A DNA stretch of 15,144 nucleotides from positions 1 to 15,144 of the forward strand of contig DRJJ01000055.1 in NCBI GenBank assembly GCA_011052255.1, in the 5' to 3' direction. The position numbers were made by a program, and so were the translations under genes. Below the pieces are notes generated by a model. That model worked only from the letters and a program-made list of their open reading frames with translations, was not told where the DNA came from and searched no databases. The DNA is from Gammaproteobacteria bacterium. Its GTDB lineage: Bacteria; Pseudomonadota; Gammaproteobacteria; DRJJ01. Positions 8,156-14,900 of the stretch are shown here, piece by piece. Numbering within the stretch: position 1 is the first letter of the stretch; each line of letters opens with the position of its first letter.

Positions 8156-8169
8156 ATTGTACCAGTATA
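8156..8169 (-). promoter_or_regulatory. Candidate -10 boxes of radA
   Basis: Two overlapping-range hexamers lie just before radA on the minus strand: TATACT (8164-8169) and TACAAT (8156-8161), each five of six. The proximal one would start transcription about two bases before the ATG, the distal one about ten. Either gives a very short or leaderless transcript, in keeping with the absent ribosome binding site. No convincing -35 partner is seen. Confidence 0.3.
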
Positions 8170-8237
8170 TGGGCCTGATACTTCGACCAGCTAGCTCTGA
8201 TAACAGGTAGATTTCAGAATAAACCCACTCCTGTATA

Positions 8238-8266
8238 TGGAAAATACACTAAACTTCATGTATAAG
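8238..8266 (+). promoter_or_regulatory. Candidate promoter of the PstS-like gene
   Basis: TGGAAA (8238-8243), 17 bp spacer, TATAAG (8261-8266, preceded by TG) could serve as -35 and -10, with a start near 8273 and a leader of about 120 nt. I found no pho box (two direct CTGTCAT-type half-sites) near it, so PhoB control is not supported. The match is modest. Confidence 0.3.
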
Positions 8267-8290
8267 AGGACGATAATAATAAACAGGGAA

Positions 8291-8322
8291 CCTGGCATTT
8301 GTCTCACACGGACAAATACAGG
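8291..8322 (+). promoter_or_regulatory. Nested inverted repeat in the PstS-like leader
   Basis: CCTG (8291-8294) and CAGG (8319-8322) enclose a perfect TTTGTC-N7-GACAAA (8298-8303 and 8311-8316). It lies about 75-105 bp upstream of the start codon, downstream of the candidate promoter. It could be an operator for a dimeric repressor or a leader hairpin; no U-run follows, so it is not a terminator. Confidence 0.4.
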
Positions 8323-8396
8323 CGATAACTTCCTCCTGATGTAAGCACTTTTTATGGTGTTATTTAACAGGTCATGGATTGTCAGAGAGAGTCATT

Positions 8397-9344
8397 ATGT
8401 TTAAGAAAATTTTATTGTTTACACTACTGTCTTTTTTTGTGGCTGGCCAGCACACCGCTGTTGCCGCAAACAAGGAAATTAAATGGGTCGGCTGTGGCAT
8501 ATCCAAGCTGGGATTTATGAAAGATCTGGCCAAGGCCTTCGAAAAGAAAACCGGCGTCAAAATTAAAATTGAAGGCGGAGGTGCCACCAAAGGCCTGCGC
8601 CAGGTTGCCAGCGGCAAGAGTGACCTGGGGGGCAGTTGCCGGCTACCCCTGGTATCGCGTGAAAAACGCAGTGCCCGTGTTATAGACAAGGAGTCCACAA
8701 TCAAGCTGATCCCGGTAGGCTGGGATGCTCTGGTTGTAATCGTGCACAAAGACAATAAGCTGATCGACAGTATTTCACGCCAGCAACTACGCGATCTGCT
8801 CACCGGTAAAATCACCAACTGGAAACAACTGGGTGCGAAATCCAGTAAAAAGATTAACCTGTACATTCGTAAAGGGAAAATCTCGGGCGTTGGCCGTACA
8901 CTCAGACAGCAGTTATTTAACAACACCGATCAGGAGTTTGCCAAAACTGCGATTGTCAAAAAATCGTCCGGCAAGATCGAAAAGGCCCTGCAAAAAGACA
9001 TGCTGGGCATAGGCGTTAGCGGTATCAGCAGCAGCCGTCATCGTAAAAATTTGCGCATGCTCCAGCTGGACAGTCTGGAACCCACCATGGCCAACCTGAA
9101 ATCAGCAAAATACACCCTCTACCGCATTCTGTTTCTGGTGGCACCAGCCAATTACAAGGAACGCCCGGAACTCAAGGAGTTCGTAAATTTCGCGTTATCC
9201 AATGAAGGTTCGAAAATCATCCGCAAGGCGGGCACGCTGCCTTACTTGCAAGGTATCGGCCTGATGTATAAAGCCAGTGCCGATTATATCGATGAAATTG
9301 AGGTTGTGGACAGACAGGGTATTTATACGCTGGGCGGCAATTAG
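8397..9344 (+). CDS. PstS-like periplasmic substrate-binding protein
   Basis: Exported solute-binding protein of 315 residues, resembling the phosphate-binding PstS family (PBP-like fold, PF12849 type). The start is ATG at 8397 with AGAGAG upstream; a TTG six codons earlier is possible but less likely. Residues 1-22 are a signal peptide (MFKKILLFTLLSFFVAG, then cleavage near AVAA). The mature part has the ligand-loop pattern EGGGATKGLRQVASGKSDLG, then VGWDALVVIVHKDN, LRDLLTGKITNWKQLG (the usual 'L-x-x-I-F-x-G-x-x-x-x-W' region) and a late NFALSNEGSKIIRKAGTLPY segment. It is very basic. There are no pstCAB or phoU genes beside it, so it either supplies an importer encoded elsewhere or has a sensory or other role. 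It lies alone on the plus strand between radA and alr. Phosphate as ligand is inference from family. Confidence 0.85.
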   Translation: MFKKILLFTLLSFFVAGQHTAVAANKEIKWVGCGISKLGFMKDLAKAFEKKTGVKIKIEGGGATKGLRQVASGKSDLGGSCRLPLVSREKRSARVIDKESTIKLIPVGWDALVVIVHKDNKLIDSISRQQLRDLLTGKITNWKQLGAKSSKKINLYIRKGKISGVGRTLRQQLFNNTDQEFAKTAIVKKSSGKIEKALQKDMLGIGVSGISSSRHRKNLRMLQLDSLEPTMANLKSAKYTLYRILFLVAPANYKERPELKEFVNFALSNEGSKIIRKAGTLPYLQGIGLMYKASADYIDEIEVVDRQGIYTLGGN

Positions 9345-9374
9345 CCAATCCAGCCGCCCCACTGGCTACAATAG

Positions 9375-9412
9375 ATGGGTCGCTCAGCATCGTGCTGACG
9401 GCCCATTTTTTT
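9375..9412 (+). terminator. Rho-independent terminator of the PstS-like gene
   Basis: ATGGG...TCAGCA-tcg-TGCTGA...CCCAT forms a bipartite stem (inner six pairs perfect, outer five pairs after a small internal mismatch) followed by seven T residues at 9406-9412. It begins 30 bp after the PstS-like stop. The T-run abuts the alr stop from the opposite strand; there is no matching A-run to make it efficient in the alr direction. Confidence 0.85.
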
Positions 9413-9413
9413 A

Positions 9414-10484
9414 TCAAACTACTTCAAACACCACCCGACCAGTAAGCTGGCATAACAGCTCATAGCCTATCGTGCCTGCGTAGCGAGCCACATCCTCGAC
9501 GGCCAGCCCTTCACCCCACAGGGTAACACTATCACCCACATGGGCCTCGGGTACGGTACGCAGATCGACGCAAATCATATCCATAGATACCCGTCCTATT
9601 AATGGTACACGCTGGCCATTAACCAACACCGGTGTGCCACTGGCCGCATGGCGTGGATAGCCATCACCATAGCCGATAGAAACGATACCGACTGGCATAT
9701 CTTCAGGGCACTCCCAAGCACCGCCATAGCCAACGGTAGCCCCTTTTAACAGGGTTTTGACTGCAATGAGCTGACTGGTCAGGGTCATGACGGGCTGCAA
9801 TCCAGACAGGGCTGCTTCACCATTGGGAAACGGGCTAACACCATATAACATGATGCCGGGACGCATCCAGTCGGTATGGCTGGCAGGCCAGGCCAGTATC
9901 CCGGCTGAGTTGGCTATACTGCACTCTGCCTCGGTTGCCATGGGCAGGTCAAGAAAACGGTTGATCTGACGCTGAGTGGCCTGGTCATCAACATTGTCGG
10001 CATTGGCCAGATGAGTCATTAATCGCGGTGGCGTAACAACAGATGCACAGGCCAGTAAACGCTGCCAGCAGTCTTGCGCCTCACGCAGCGCTACGCCCAA
10101 CCGGTGCATACCGGTATCCACCTTAAGCCAGACCTTGATCGGCACTGTATTGGCAGCCTGTTCCAGCAGGTCAATCTGGCCACTGCGGTGGACCACCAGC
10201 TCCAGCCCCAATTCCTGTGCCTGGGTCAGTTCAGCTGTATTCAGAACTCCTTGCAGGAGTAGCAAGGGTTTTTGAATACCTGCATCACGTAACTGTTGCG
10301 CTTCGGCGAGGCAGGCCACTGCAAAACCATCGGCCTGTTCCAGTGCCCGGGCAACGCTGATCAGACCGTGTCCGTAAGCATCCGCCTTAATCACTGCCAT
10401 AATTGAGCGTTCAGGCGCAGCATTACGAACCTGTTGCAAATTGTTACGCAGTGCCTGTGTATTAATCTTTGCTCTGGCGGTCAT
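9414..10484 (-). CDS. alr: Alanine racemase
   Basis: PLP enzyme interconverting L- and D-alanine for peptidoglycan; cytoplasmic. Its 356 residues match E. coli Alr/DadX. The N-terminal TIM-barrel carries the PLP lysine K33 in AVIKADAYGHG. Further conserved parts are KVDTGMHRLG (121-130), MTHLANAD, IANSAGIL and RPGIMLYG. The C-terminal domain contains the catalytic tyrosine Y253 in VGYGGAW, then GYGDGYPR, VPLIGRVSMDM and WGEG. The start MTARAKINTQALRNN is standard. It follows dnaB after 82 bp on the same strand, the arrangement seen in many gammaproteobacteria. No strong ribosome binding site is visible. Whether this is the biosynthetic or the catabolic (DadX) type cannot be told from sequence, but the dnaB linkage favours the biosynthetic one. 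Confidence 0.97.
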   Translation of the reverse strand: MTARAKINTQALRNNLQQVRNAAPERSIMAVIKADAYGHGLISVARALEQADGFAVACLAEAQQLRDAGIQKPLLLLQGVLNTAELTQAQELGLELVVHRSGQIDLLEQAANTVPIKVWLKVDTGMHRLGVALREAQDCWQRLLACASVVTPPRLMTHLANADNVDDQATQRQINRFLDLPMATEAECSIANSAGILAWPASHTDWMRPGIMLYGVSPFPNGEAALSGLQPVMTLTSQLIAVKTLLKGATVGYGGAWECPEDMPVGIVSIGYGDGYPRHAASGTPVLVNGQRVPLIGRVSMDMICVDLRTVPEAHVGDSVTLWGEGLAVEDVARYAGTIGYELLCQLTGRVVFEVV

Positions 10485-10566
10485 GTCTGTTTATTTGTTC
10501 GGGAAGTTTGATTTGATATAAATTACTGTCATTGCAAAAGAGGGATTAATTATTGAGCTTTGCCCT

Positions 10567-11979
10567 CTATTCGAAGCTCGCCCCATCCTCATTGTTATAA
10601 TATTCCGGTGTAAAATTTTCAAAACGAGTATAACGCCCCTGAAAAGTCAGACGCACTGTACCTATCGGACCATTTCGTTGTTTACCGATAATGATTTCAG
10701 CAATGCCCTTGTCCGGGCTTTCGTCATTATAAACTTCGTCGCGATAGATGAATACGATGACATCAGCATCCTGCTCGATCGCGCCTGACTCACGCAAATC
10801 TGACATGATCGGGCGTTTGTTCGGGCGTTGCTCCAGACTACGGTTGAGCTGTGATAACGCCACCACCGGTACATTCAGTTCCTTGGCCAGCGCCTTGAGC
10901 CCTCGAGAGATCTCGGAAATCTCGGTTGCCCGGTTTTCACCCGAACCCGAAGACGACTGCATCAATTGCAGGTAATCGATTACGATCAGGCCGAGGCCAT
11001 GCTCGCGCGCCATGCGCCTGGCCCGTGCACGCAATTCAGTTGGAGACAGGGCCGGTGTGTCATCGATAAACAGGGGGGCATCGGCCAGTATCCCCATTGC
11101 CGATGTCAGGCGCGCCCAGTCATCATCATCCAGTTTACCGGTACGCACCTTGCTCTGATCAATCCGTCCCAGAGACGACATCATACGCATGGCCAGTTGC
11201 TCACCTGACATCTCCATGCTGAACACCGCTACCGGCTTGCGGGTTTTGATCGCGGTCTGTTCTGCCATGTTCATGGCCAGGGTGGTTTTACCCATTGAAG
11301 GTCGTCCGGCAACGATGAGCAGGTCGGAAGGCTGCAATCCGGATGTCAACTCATCAAAGTCAGTCCAGCCGGTTGGAATACCGGTAATTGGGCTATCGCT
11401 CTGGTATAACTCGTCAATACGATCGACCACACCGGCCAGCAGGTTCTTGATGCTGACCATACCGGTCTTGCCACGATTGCCCTGTTCGGCAATTTTGAAT
11501 ACTTTTGATTCAGCACGATCCAGCAACGCTTTGCTGTCACGTCCTTCAGGCTGGTAGCCACTGTTGGCGATATCGTTACCAACCGATATCAACTGCCGCA
11601 TAATCGAGCGTTCACGGACAATTTCGGCATAGGCGGCGATATTGGCAGCACTGGGGGTGTCTTTGACCAGGGTACCCAGGTAGGCGAGGCCTCCTGCCTG
11701 CTCCAGAGTCTGGTTCTTTTCCAGCCAGCCAGACAGGGTGACCACATCAAACGGACGTCTTTCATCTGCCAGATCGGCCAGTGCGCGAAAAATAAGCCGG
11801 TGATCGGCACGATAGAAATCGTCTTCGGCTACTTTGTCGGCAATTTTATCCCAGGCCTCATTATCCAGCATCAGCCCACCCAGCACAGACTGTTCTGCAG
11901 ACAATGAATGTGGCGGGATATTCAGCGCACTGGTCTGGCTGTCTTCAAGCTCGGGTGGATAAGGTGCAATTTCCTGCAT
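10567..11979 (-). CDS. dnaB: Replicative DNA helicase DnaB
   Basis: Hexameric 5'-3' helicase of the replisome. With the ATG at 11979 the product has 470 residues, the normal length; an in-frame TTG at 11991 would add four residues, and neither has a good ribosome binding site. The N-terminal domain begins with IPPHSLSAEQSVLGGLMLDN, the DnaB signature. A linker (residues 145-185) leads to the RecA-like ATPase with Walker A GRPSMGKT (about 225-232), VAVFSMEMSGEQL, LIVIDYLQLM (Walker B), VPVVALSQLNRSLEQRPNKRP, and the SDLRESGAIEQDADVI and GTVRLTFQGRYTRFEN segments. No intein interrupts the P-loop. It has its own promoter candidate with a perfect -10 and is separated from rplI by a terminator and a repeat, so it is transcribed apart from the ribosomal genes, probably with alr. 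Confidence 0.97.
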   Translation of the reverse strand: MQEIAPYPPELEDSQTSALNIPPHSLSAEQSVLGGLMLDNEAWDKIADKVAEDDFYRADHRLIFRALADLADERRPFDVVTLSGWLEKNQTLEQAGGLAYLGTLVKDTPSAANIAAYAEIVRERSIMRQLISVGNDIANSGYQPEGRDSKALLDRAESKVFKIAEQGNRGKTGMVSIKNLLAGVVDRIDELYQSDSPITGIPTGWTDFDELTSGLQPSDLLIVAGRPSMGKTTLAMNMAEQTAIKTRKPVAVFSMEMSGEQLAMRMMSSLGRIDQSKVRTGKLDDDDWARLTSAMGILADAPLFIDDTPALSPTELRARARRMAREHGLGLIVIDYLQLMQSSSGSGENRATEISEISRGLKALAKELNVPVVALSQLNRSLEQRPNKRPIMSDLRESGAIEQDADVIVFIYRDEVYNDESPDKGIAEIIIGKQRNGPIGTVRLTFQGRYTRFENFTPEYYNNEDGASFE

Positions 11980-12023
11980 AGGTATGGTCAACTTTGTTAT
12001 TTTTACTGCCTCTGGTACTGGCT

Positions 12024-12029
12024 ATTATA
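12024..12029 (-). promoter_or_regulatory. -10 hexamer of dnaB
   Basis: A perfect TATAAT on the minus strand predicts a start near 12017 and a leader of about 38 nt before the dnaB ATG. The best -35 candidate at 16 bp spacing is GTCACA (four of six); TTGAGT lies 20 bp away, too far. Confidence 0.6.
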
Positions 12030-12138
12030 ATGCATCGCGTGGCCATGTGACTCAAGCATTTTTACGGGTCAGTTGCATTCCTGCCCCATAAGCATAATAA
12101 AAATATTGAGCAAGCCTCTGATTGAGTGAGGTTCTAGC

Positions 12139-12162
12139 CATGTCTAAGACATTTAAGACATG
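12139..12162. promoter_or_regulatory. Operator-like repeat cluster upstream of dnaB
   Basis: ATGTCT-A-AGACAT (12140-12152) is a near-perfect palindrome followed by a further AAGACAT (12155-12161), so that CATGTC and GACATG also flank the whole cluster. Three half-sites of one motif, about 110 bp upstream of the dnaB -10, could bind a regulator. They could equally be a remnant of a repeat. Confidence 0.35.
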
Positions 12163-12192
12163 AAATTACGTAACATGGTAATCGAAGCAATC

Positions 12193-12291
12193 CCTTCTCC
12201 TTCAGGGAGAAGGACAGGATGAGGGGATAAATAAAACAATGAGTTATCTATTATGATCCCCTCACCCCAACCCTCTCCCTATGGGAGAGGG
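12193..12291 (-). repeat. Triple-hairpin intergenic repeat, copy 1
   Basis: Asymmetric element of 99 bp with three stems: CCTTCTCC/GGAGAAGG (12193-12200 with 12206-12213), GAGGGGAT/ATCCCCTC (12221-12228 with 12256-12263), and CCCTCTCCC/GGGAGAGGG (12271-12279 with 12283-12291). An A/T-rich loop lies in the middle. Its reverse complement matches the copy at 14901-15045 stem for stem and also in the central loop (ATAACT...TTGTTTTAT). Elements of this CCCTCACCC/CCCTCTCCC kind are dispersed, non-coding and MITE- or REP-like in many proteobacteria. The remainder of the dnaB-rplI gap (12030-12138 and 12292-12414) shows nothing I can interpret. Confidence 0.85.
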
Positions 12292-12414
12292 AGTTTATAG
12301 GACAGGAATGGGTAAGTTGCAGCTGTTTTCTCATACCTTTAAAGAGATGTATCAAGCAAGCTATTGAATAGGTGATGTATCCGGCCCGAAATAAAACCAG
12401 AGTAAAGCGCGAAT

Positions 12415-12454
12415 AAAAAAGGGCTGCGCTATGTAATTAACGCAACCCTTTTTT
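12415..12454. terminator. Bidirectional terminator after rplI
   Basis: AAAAAA-GGGCTGCG, a 12-base loop, then CGCAACCC-TTTTTT. The eight-pair stem (one G-U or C-A mismatch depending on strand) has an A-run on one side and a T-run on the other. It therefore terminates in either direction, chiefly the rplI operon transcript on the minus strand. Confidence 0.85.
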
Positions 12455-12456
12455 GT

Positions 12457-12472
12457 GCGCCCTGCAGGGCGC
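12457..12472. repeat. Perfect 16-bp G+C-rich palindrome
   Basis: GCGCCCTGCAGGGCGC sits between the rplI stop and the terminator at 12415-12454. It may add a second hairpin to the 3' end of the operon transcript or bind a dimeric protein. No T-run follows it directly. Confidence 0.5.
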
Positions 12473-12486
12473 GTACAGCGCGTATT

Positions 12487-12933
12487 TTACTCAGCAACCA
12501 CTGTGACGGTAATGCTGGTATTCACATCGGTATGCAGGTGAAAGCCGATTTCGAACTCGCCTATGTGACGCAGCGGGCCCTCTGGCATACGAACTTCACG
12601 CTTTTCAACTGCAACACCAGCGGCGTTCACTGCCTCAGCAATATCAATGTTACCGATAGAACCGAATAACTTGCCTTCATCACCCGCTTTGGCAGTGATG
12701 GTGATACTCAGGGCGGTTAGCGCTTCAATACGTGCCTCTGCCGCTGCGAGGGATTCTGCCGCTGTCTTTTCCAGCTCGGCTCGGCGCTGTTCAAACTCGG
12801 CAATATTGGTTTCAGTGGCTGCCTTTGCCTTACCGCCTGGTATCAGGTAGTTACGGCCATATCCAGGTTTGACATTAACCTTGTCGCCCAGGTTACCCAG
12901 ATTCTCTACTTTTTCTAACAGTATAATTTCCAT
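12487..12933 (-). CDS. rplI: 50S ribosomal protein L9
   Basis: Large-subunit protein of 148 residues, the usual length, binding 23S rRNA at the base of the L1 stalk and projecting across the subunit. The N-terminal domain begins MEIILLEKVENLGNLGDKV and contains VKPGYGRNYLIPGGKA. A long connecting helix (about residues 40-75, rich in E, A and R) follows, then a C-terminal domain with GKLFGSIGNIDIAEA and GEFEIGFHLHTDVNTSITV. The ATG at 12933 is preferred over a GTG three codons earlier because it gives the canonical N-terminus and has AGGG eight bases upstream. It is the last gene of the rpsF operon, 99 bp after the DUF2232 gene. That gap holds a weak hairpin, CGATAA...TTATCG followed by TTTT on the minus strand. 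Confidence 0.97.
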   Translation of the reverse strand: MEIILLEKVENLGNLGDKVNVKPGYGRNYLIPGGKAKAATETNIAEFEQRRAELEKTAAESLAAAEARIEALTALSITITAKAGDEGKLFGSIGNIDIAEAVNAAGVAVEKREVRMPEGPLRHIGEFEIGFHLHTDVNTSITVTVVAE

Positions 12934-13032
12934 CTCGCACACCCTTCTACAGTTTATGCATCTTCAACCCCGAAAACGATAATCAGTTTGTAGCGTTATC
13001 GATCAGAGACACATTTTTCTATCATAATTGCG

Positions 13033-13947
13033 CTATTGCGCACGATTTTTCACCCTGGCACGTATATTTACCCAGGTATCGATCAGTCCCAACACACTCA
13101 GTAGCGGGACCATAACCTGACTGGCAAACACCAGTAGTATATACAGACCCAGTAACCAGCTATTACTCAAACCTGCTTTGGCCGCGCTGCCATGTATCAC
13201 TGCCAGACCGGGCAGAACATAGGCCATTCCAATGACTATCGACGCATTCAATGCGGACGGCGCGTCTGTCATAACCGCTACACTCAGCAACACGATGCTT
13301 ATCAGCGCCGTTACGTAGTCAAAACGCAAACCGTTAAAGTCGGTTGCCAGCGGCGCGGCCTTGTCAACCAGCGCCAGCCATGAGCGCCCCAGCAAGATGC
13401 AAACAAACAACCCGGCCAGTACAGTGGCCACTACCGCACCCGTCATATGGTGCGCCGCCATAGCAATTAATTGCTTAATATCGGCTGCCGGCAGATCCGG
13501 GTAGACCTCCTGCATCATTTCCTTGAATGGCTGCAGCAGCGGTATCCAGATCGCGGCAGGATCGTCCACACTGGCATATACCAGAAATACAGCCGCAATC
13601 GCCAGATAGACTCCACTTTCCAGAGCCAGTACCAAAGAGCCCGTACGCTTGTATACCTGCACCAGTAGCCACACCGGTAACCACAGGCTTATGACAAATA
13701 GTATCGCTGGTGTAGCGGTTCCTGCTGCAAGCAGTGCAAAAGCGGCTGTCGCCAGCGTAGAGCCAATCAGTACCAACATACTCTGGCGAGCCTGCCAGAC
13801 AAAAGCGGCCAGTGTCATGGCCGCACCGCTGGCGACACTGAATATCCATGTCAGCGGTGGCCCCAACAGGCCCAGCAACGCAAATGCAGATATAACCAGT
13901 ATGGCCTTATATGCATCCCGGGTAATATACAGAGCCAGCGCCTTCAT
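13033..13947 (-). CDS. DUF2232/YybS-like membrane protein
   Basis: Integral membrane protein of 304 residues with about eight hydrophobic segments, several long and Ala/Leu/Val-rich. It starts MKALALYITRDAYKAILVIS and ends with a basic tail, VNIRARVKNRAQ. The position between rpsR and rplI is where gammaproteobacteria such as Pseudomonas carry a DUF2232 (YybS-like) gene, and the predicted topology agrees. I assign the family mainly from context and topology. A hydrophilic loop (about residues 125-155, with KEMMQEVYPDLPAADIK) lies mid-protein. The biochemical role is not established; it may be related in fold to transporter membrane components. The ribosome binding site (GAAGG, 11 bases before ATG) is weaker than those of the ribosomal genes, and a hairpin stands in the gap after rpsR, so lower expression is plausible. 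Confidence 0.8.
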   Translation of the reverse strand: MKALALYITRDAYKAILVISAFALLGLLGPPLTWIFSVASGAAMTLAAFVWQARQSMLVLIGSTLATAAFALLAAGTATPAILFVISLWLPVWLLVQVYKRTGSLVLALESGVYLAIAAVFLVYASVDDPAAIWIPLLQPFKEMMQEVYPDLPAADIKQLIAMAAHHMTGAVVATVLAGLFVCILLGRSWLALVDKAAPLATDFNGLRFDYVTALISIVLLSVAVMTDAPSALNASIVIGMAYVLPGLAVIHGSAAKAGLSNSWLLGLYILLVFASQVMVPLLSVLGLIDTWVNIRARVKNRAQ

Positions 13948-13972
13948 ACAACCAGTGCCTTCATACGATTAT

Positions 13973-13996
13973 TCGGTTATCCCGGGGAATAACCGA
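13973..13996 (-). repeat. Hairpin between rpsR and the membrane-protein gene
   Basis: TCGGTTAT and ATAACCGA form a perfect eight-pair stem with an eight-base loop that contains CCCGGG. It lies inside an actively transcribed operon and is not followed by a U-run. A role as an RNA-processing or partial attenuation site, lowering expression of the membrane protein relative to S6/S18, is plausible. Confidence 0.55.
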
Positions 13997-14009
13997 CCTG
14001 TTCAGTAGA

Positions 14010-14234
14010 CTAGTGCTGATCCGTATAAGGCAACAGCGACAGGAAGCGCGCACGCTTGATGGCTGTTGTCAGCTGACGCTGATAACGCGCCTTGGTACCG
14101 GTAATACGACTCGGTACAATCTTGCCGGTTTCGGTAATATAGTTTTTCAGCGTCGCCAGATCTTTGTAATCGATCGAAACTACACCGTCTGCTGTAAAGC
14201 GGCAGAACTTTTTACGTCGGAAAAAACGTGACAT
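14010..14234 (-). CDS. rpsR: 30S ribosomal protein S18
   Basis: Small-subunit protein of 74 residues, normal length, that pairs with S6 on the platform of the 30S subunit. Key features are the basic N-terminus MSRFFRRKKFCRF, the motif DYKDLATLKNYITETGKIVP, SRITGTKARYQRQLTTAIKRARFLSLLPY, and a short tail. AGAAGGA lies seven bases before the ATG. It is 26 bp downstream of rpsF with no priB gene between them, unlike E. coli. Confidence 0.98.
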   Translation of the reverse strand: MSRFFRRKKFCRFTADGVVSIDYKDLATLKNYITETGKIVPSRITGTKARYQRQLTTAIKRARFLSLLPYTDQH

Positions 14235-14260
14235 ATTGATGTCCTTCTAAATGAGTTGTT

Positions 14261-14719
14261 TCAGGATTCAGCAGGTGCTTCGTCTGCAGCATCATCTGCC
14301 GGGGTTTCAGGTGCTGCCTCAGCCTCGACTTCCGGTGCTGCCTTTTCAGCGGCCTGACGAGCAGGTGCTTCGTCACGGTTGTCTGACCCTGAACGCTCGT
14401 CGCGTGGCTTGGCCATTGGTGATACGTCGGTAATAGCCTGATCTGTTTTGATAATCAGATTACGCAGTACCGCATCATTGAAACGGAATGCATGTTCCAG
14501 CTCTGCCAGTGCTTCGCCATTACACTCGACATTCATCAGCACGTAGTGCGCTTTGTGTAATTTCTGGATAGTGTATGCCAGTTGACGACGACCCCAGTCT
14601 TCCAGGCGATGGATCGAGCCGCCACGGCTTTCGATAGTGTTGCGGTACCGTTCGATCATTGCAGGTACCTGTTCGCTCTGGTCAGGATGGACCAGAAACA
14701 CGATTTCATAGTGTCTCAT
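14261..14719 (-). CDS. rpsF: 30S ribosomal protein S6
   Basis: Small-subunit protein that binds with S18 to the central domain of 16S rRNA. The core (residues 1-100) starts MRHYEIVFLVHPDQSEQVPAM and includes GGSIHRLEDWGRRQLAYTIQKLHKAHYVLMN and FRFNDAVLRNLIIKTD. It is followed by a tail of about 45 residues very rich in Ala, Glu, Asp and Pro, bringing the total to 152 and making it longer than E. coli S6 (about 131-135). The tail ends EAPAES and lacks the terminal Glu-Glu that RimK extends in E. coli. AAGGA lies seven bases before the ATG. It is the first gene of the S6-S18-DUF2232-L9 operon, with a good promoter and a structured leader. Confidence 0.98.
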   Translation of the reverse strand: MRHYEIVFLVHPDQSEQVPAMIERYRNTIESRGGSIHRLEDWGRRQLAYTIQKLHKAHYVLMNVECNGEALAELEHAFRFNDAVLRNLIIKTDQAITDVSPMAKPRDERSGSDNRDEAPARQAAEKAAPEVEAEAAPETPADDAADEAPAES

Positions 14720-14833
14720 TTGTGCTTCCTTTTGGGTTCATGCCTCCCGCCGCCAATACATGGGTATTAACACGGTGAAGCAAGGAATGGTTGCCAGATA
14801 ACAGCTCATTAATGAGCAAGGGCAACCAGTAAA
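14720..14833 (-). promoter_or_regulatory. Structured 5' leader of rpsF
   Basis: The predicted leader of about 114 nt folds near its 5' end into a perfect eight-pair stem, TGGTTGCC/GGCAACCA (14788-14795 with 14821-14828). This encloses a 14-base palindrome, GCTCATTAATGAGC (14804-14817), and leaves an eight-base and a three-base internal strand. In E. coli and other bacteria S6:S18 represses its own mRNA by binding an rpsF-leader structure that mimics the 16S site, so autoregulation is an attractive reading. I could not match the conserved CCG-bulge motif with certainty. Confidence 0.5.
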
Positions 14834-14839
14834 GCGGGT

Positions 14840-14867
14840 ATTCTACTGATCAGACAGGGATTTGCAA
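14840..14867 (-). promoter_or_regulatory. rpsF operon promoter
   Basis: TTGCAA (14862-14867) and TAGAAT (14840-14845), separated by 16 bp, match sigma-70 -35 (four of six) and -10 (five of six) hexamers. The predicted start is near 14833. It lies just inside the intergenic repeat at 14901-15045, so the ribosomal operon does not depend on rlmB transcription. Confidence 0.65.
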
Positions 14868-14900
14868 CATTTCGAGCTATCCAGGCCGTTCATATAAGTC

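Noticed and set aside
8372..8926. 184-codon minus-strand open frame
   Set aside because: Antisense to the PstS-like gene, which has a signal peptide, a ribosome binding site and family motifs.
12193..12291. Possible CRISPR or ordinary terminator made of the C-rich hairpins
   Set aside because: There are no regularly spaced direct repeats and no T-runs. The three-stem order recurs inverted at 14901-15045, which marks a dispersed repeat.
14714..14747. Short upstream reading frame (ATG with GGGAGG before it) overlapping the rpsF start
   Set aside because: The spacing between GGGAGG and this ATG is one base, too short for initiation; rpsF has its own AAGGA at good distance.
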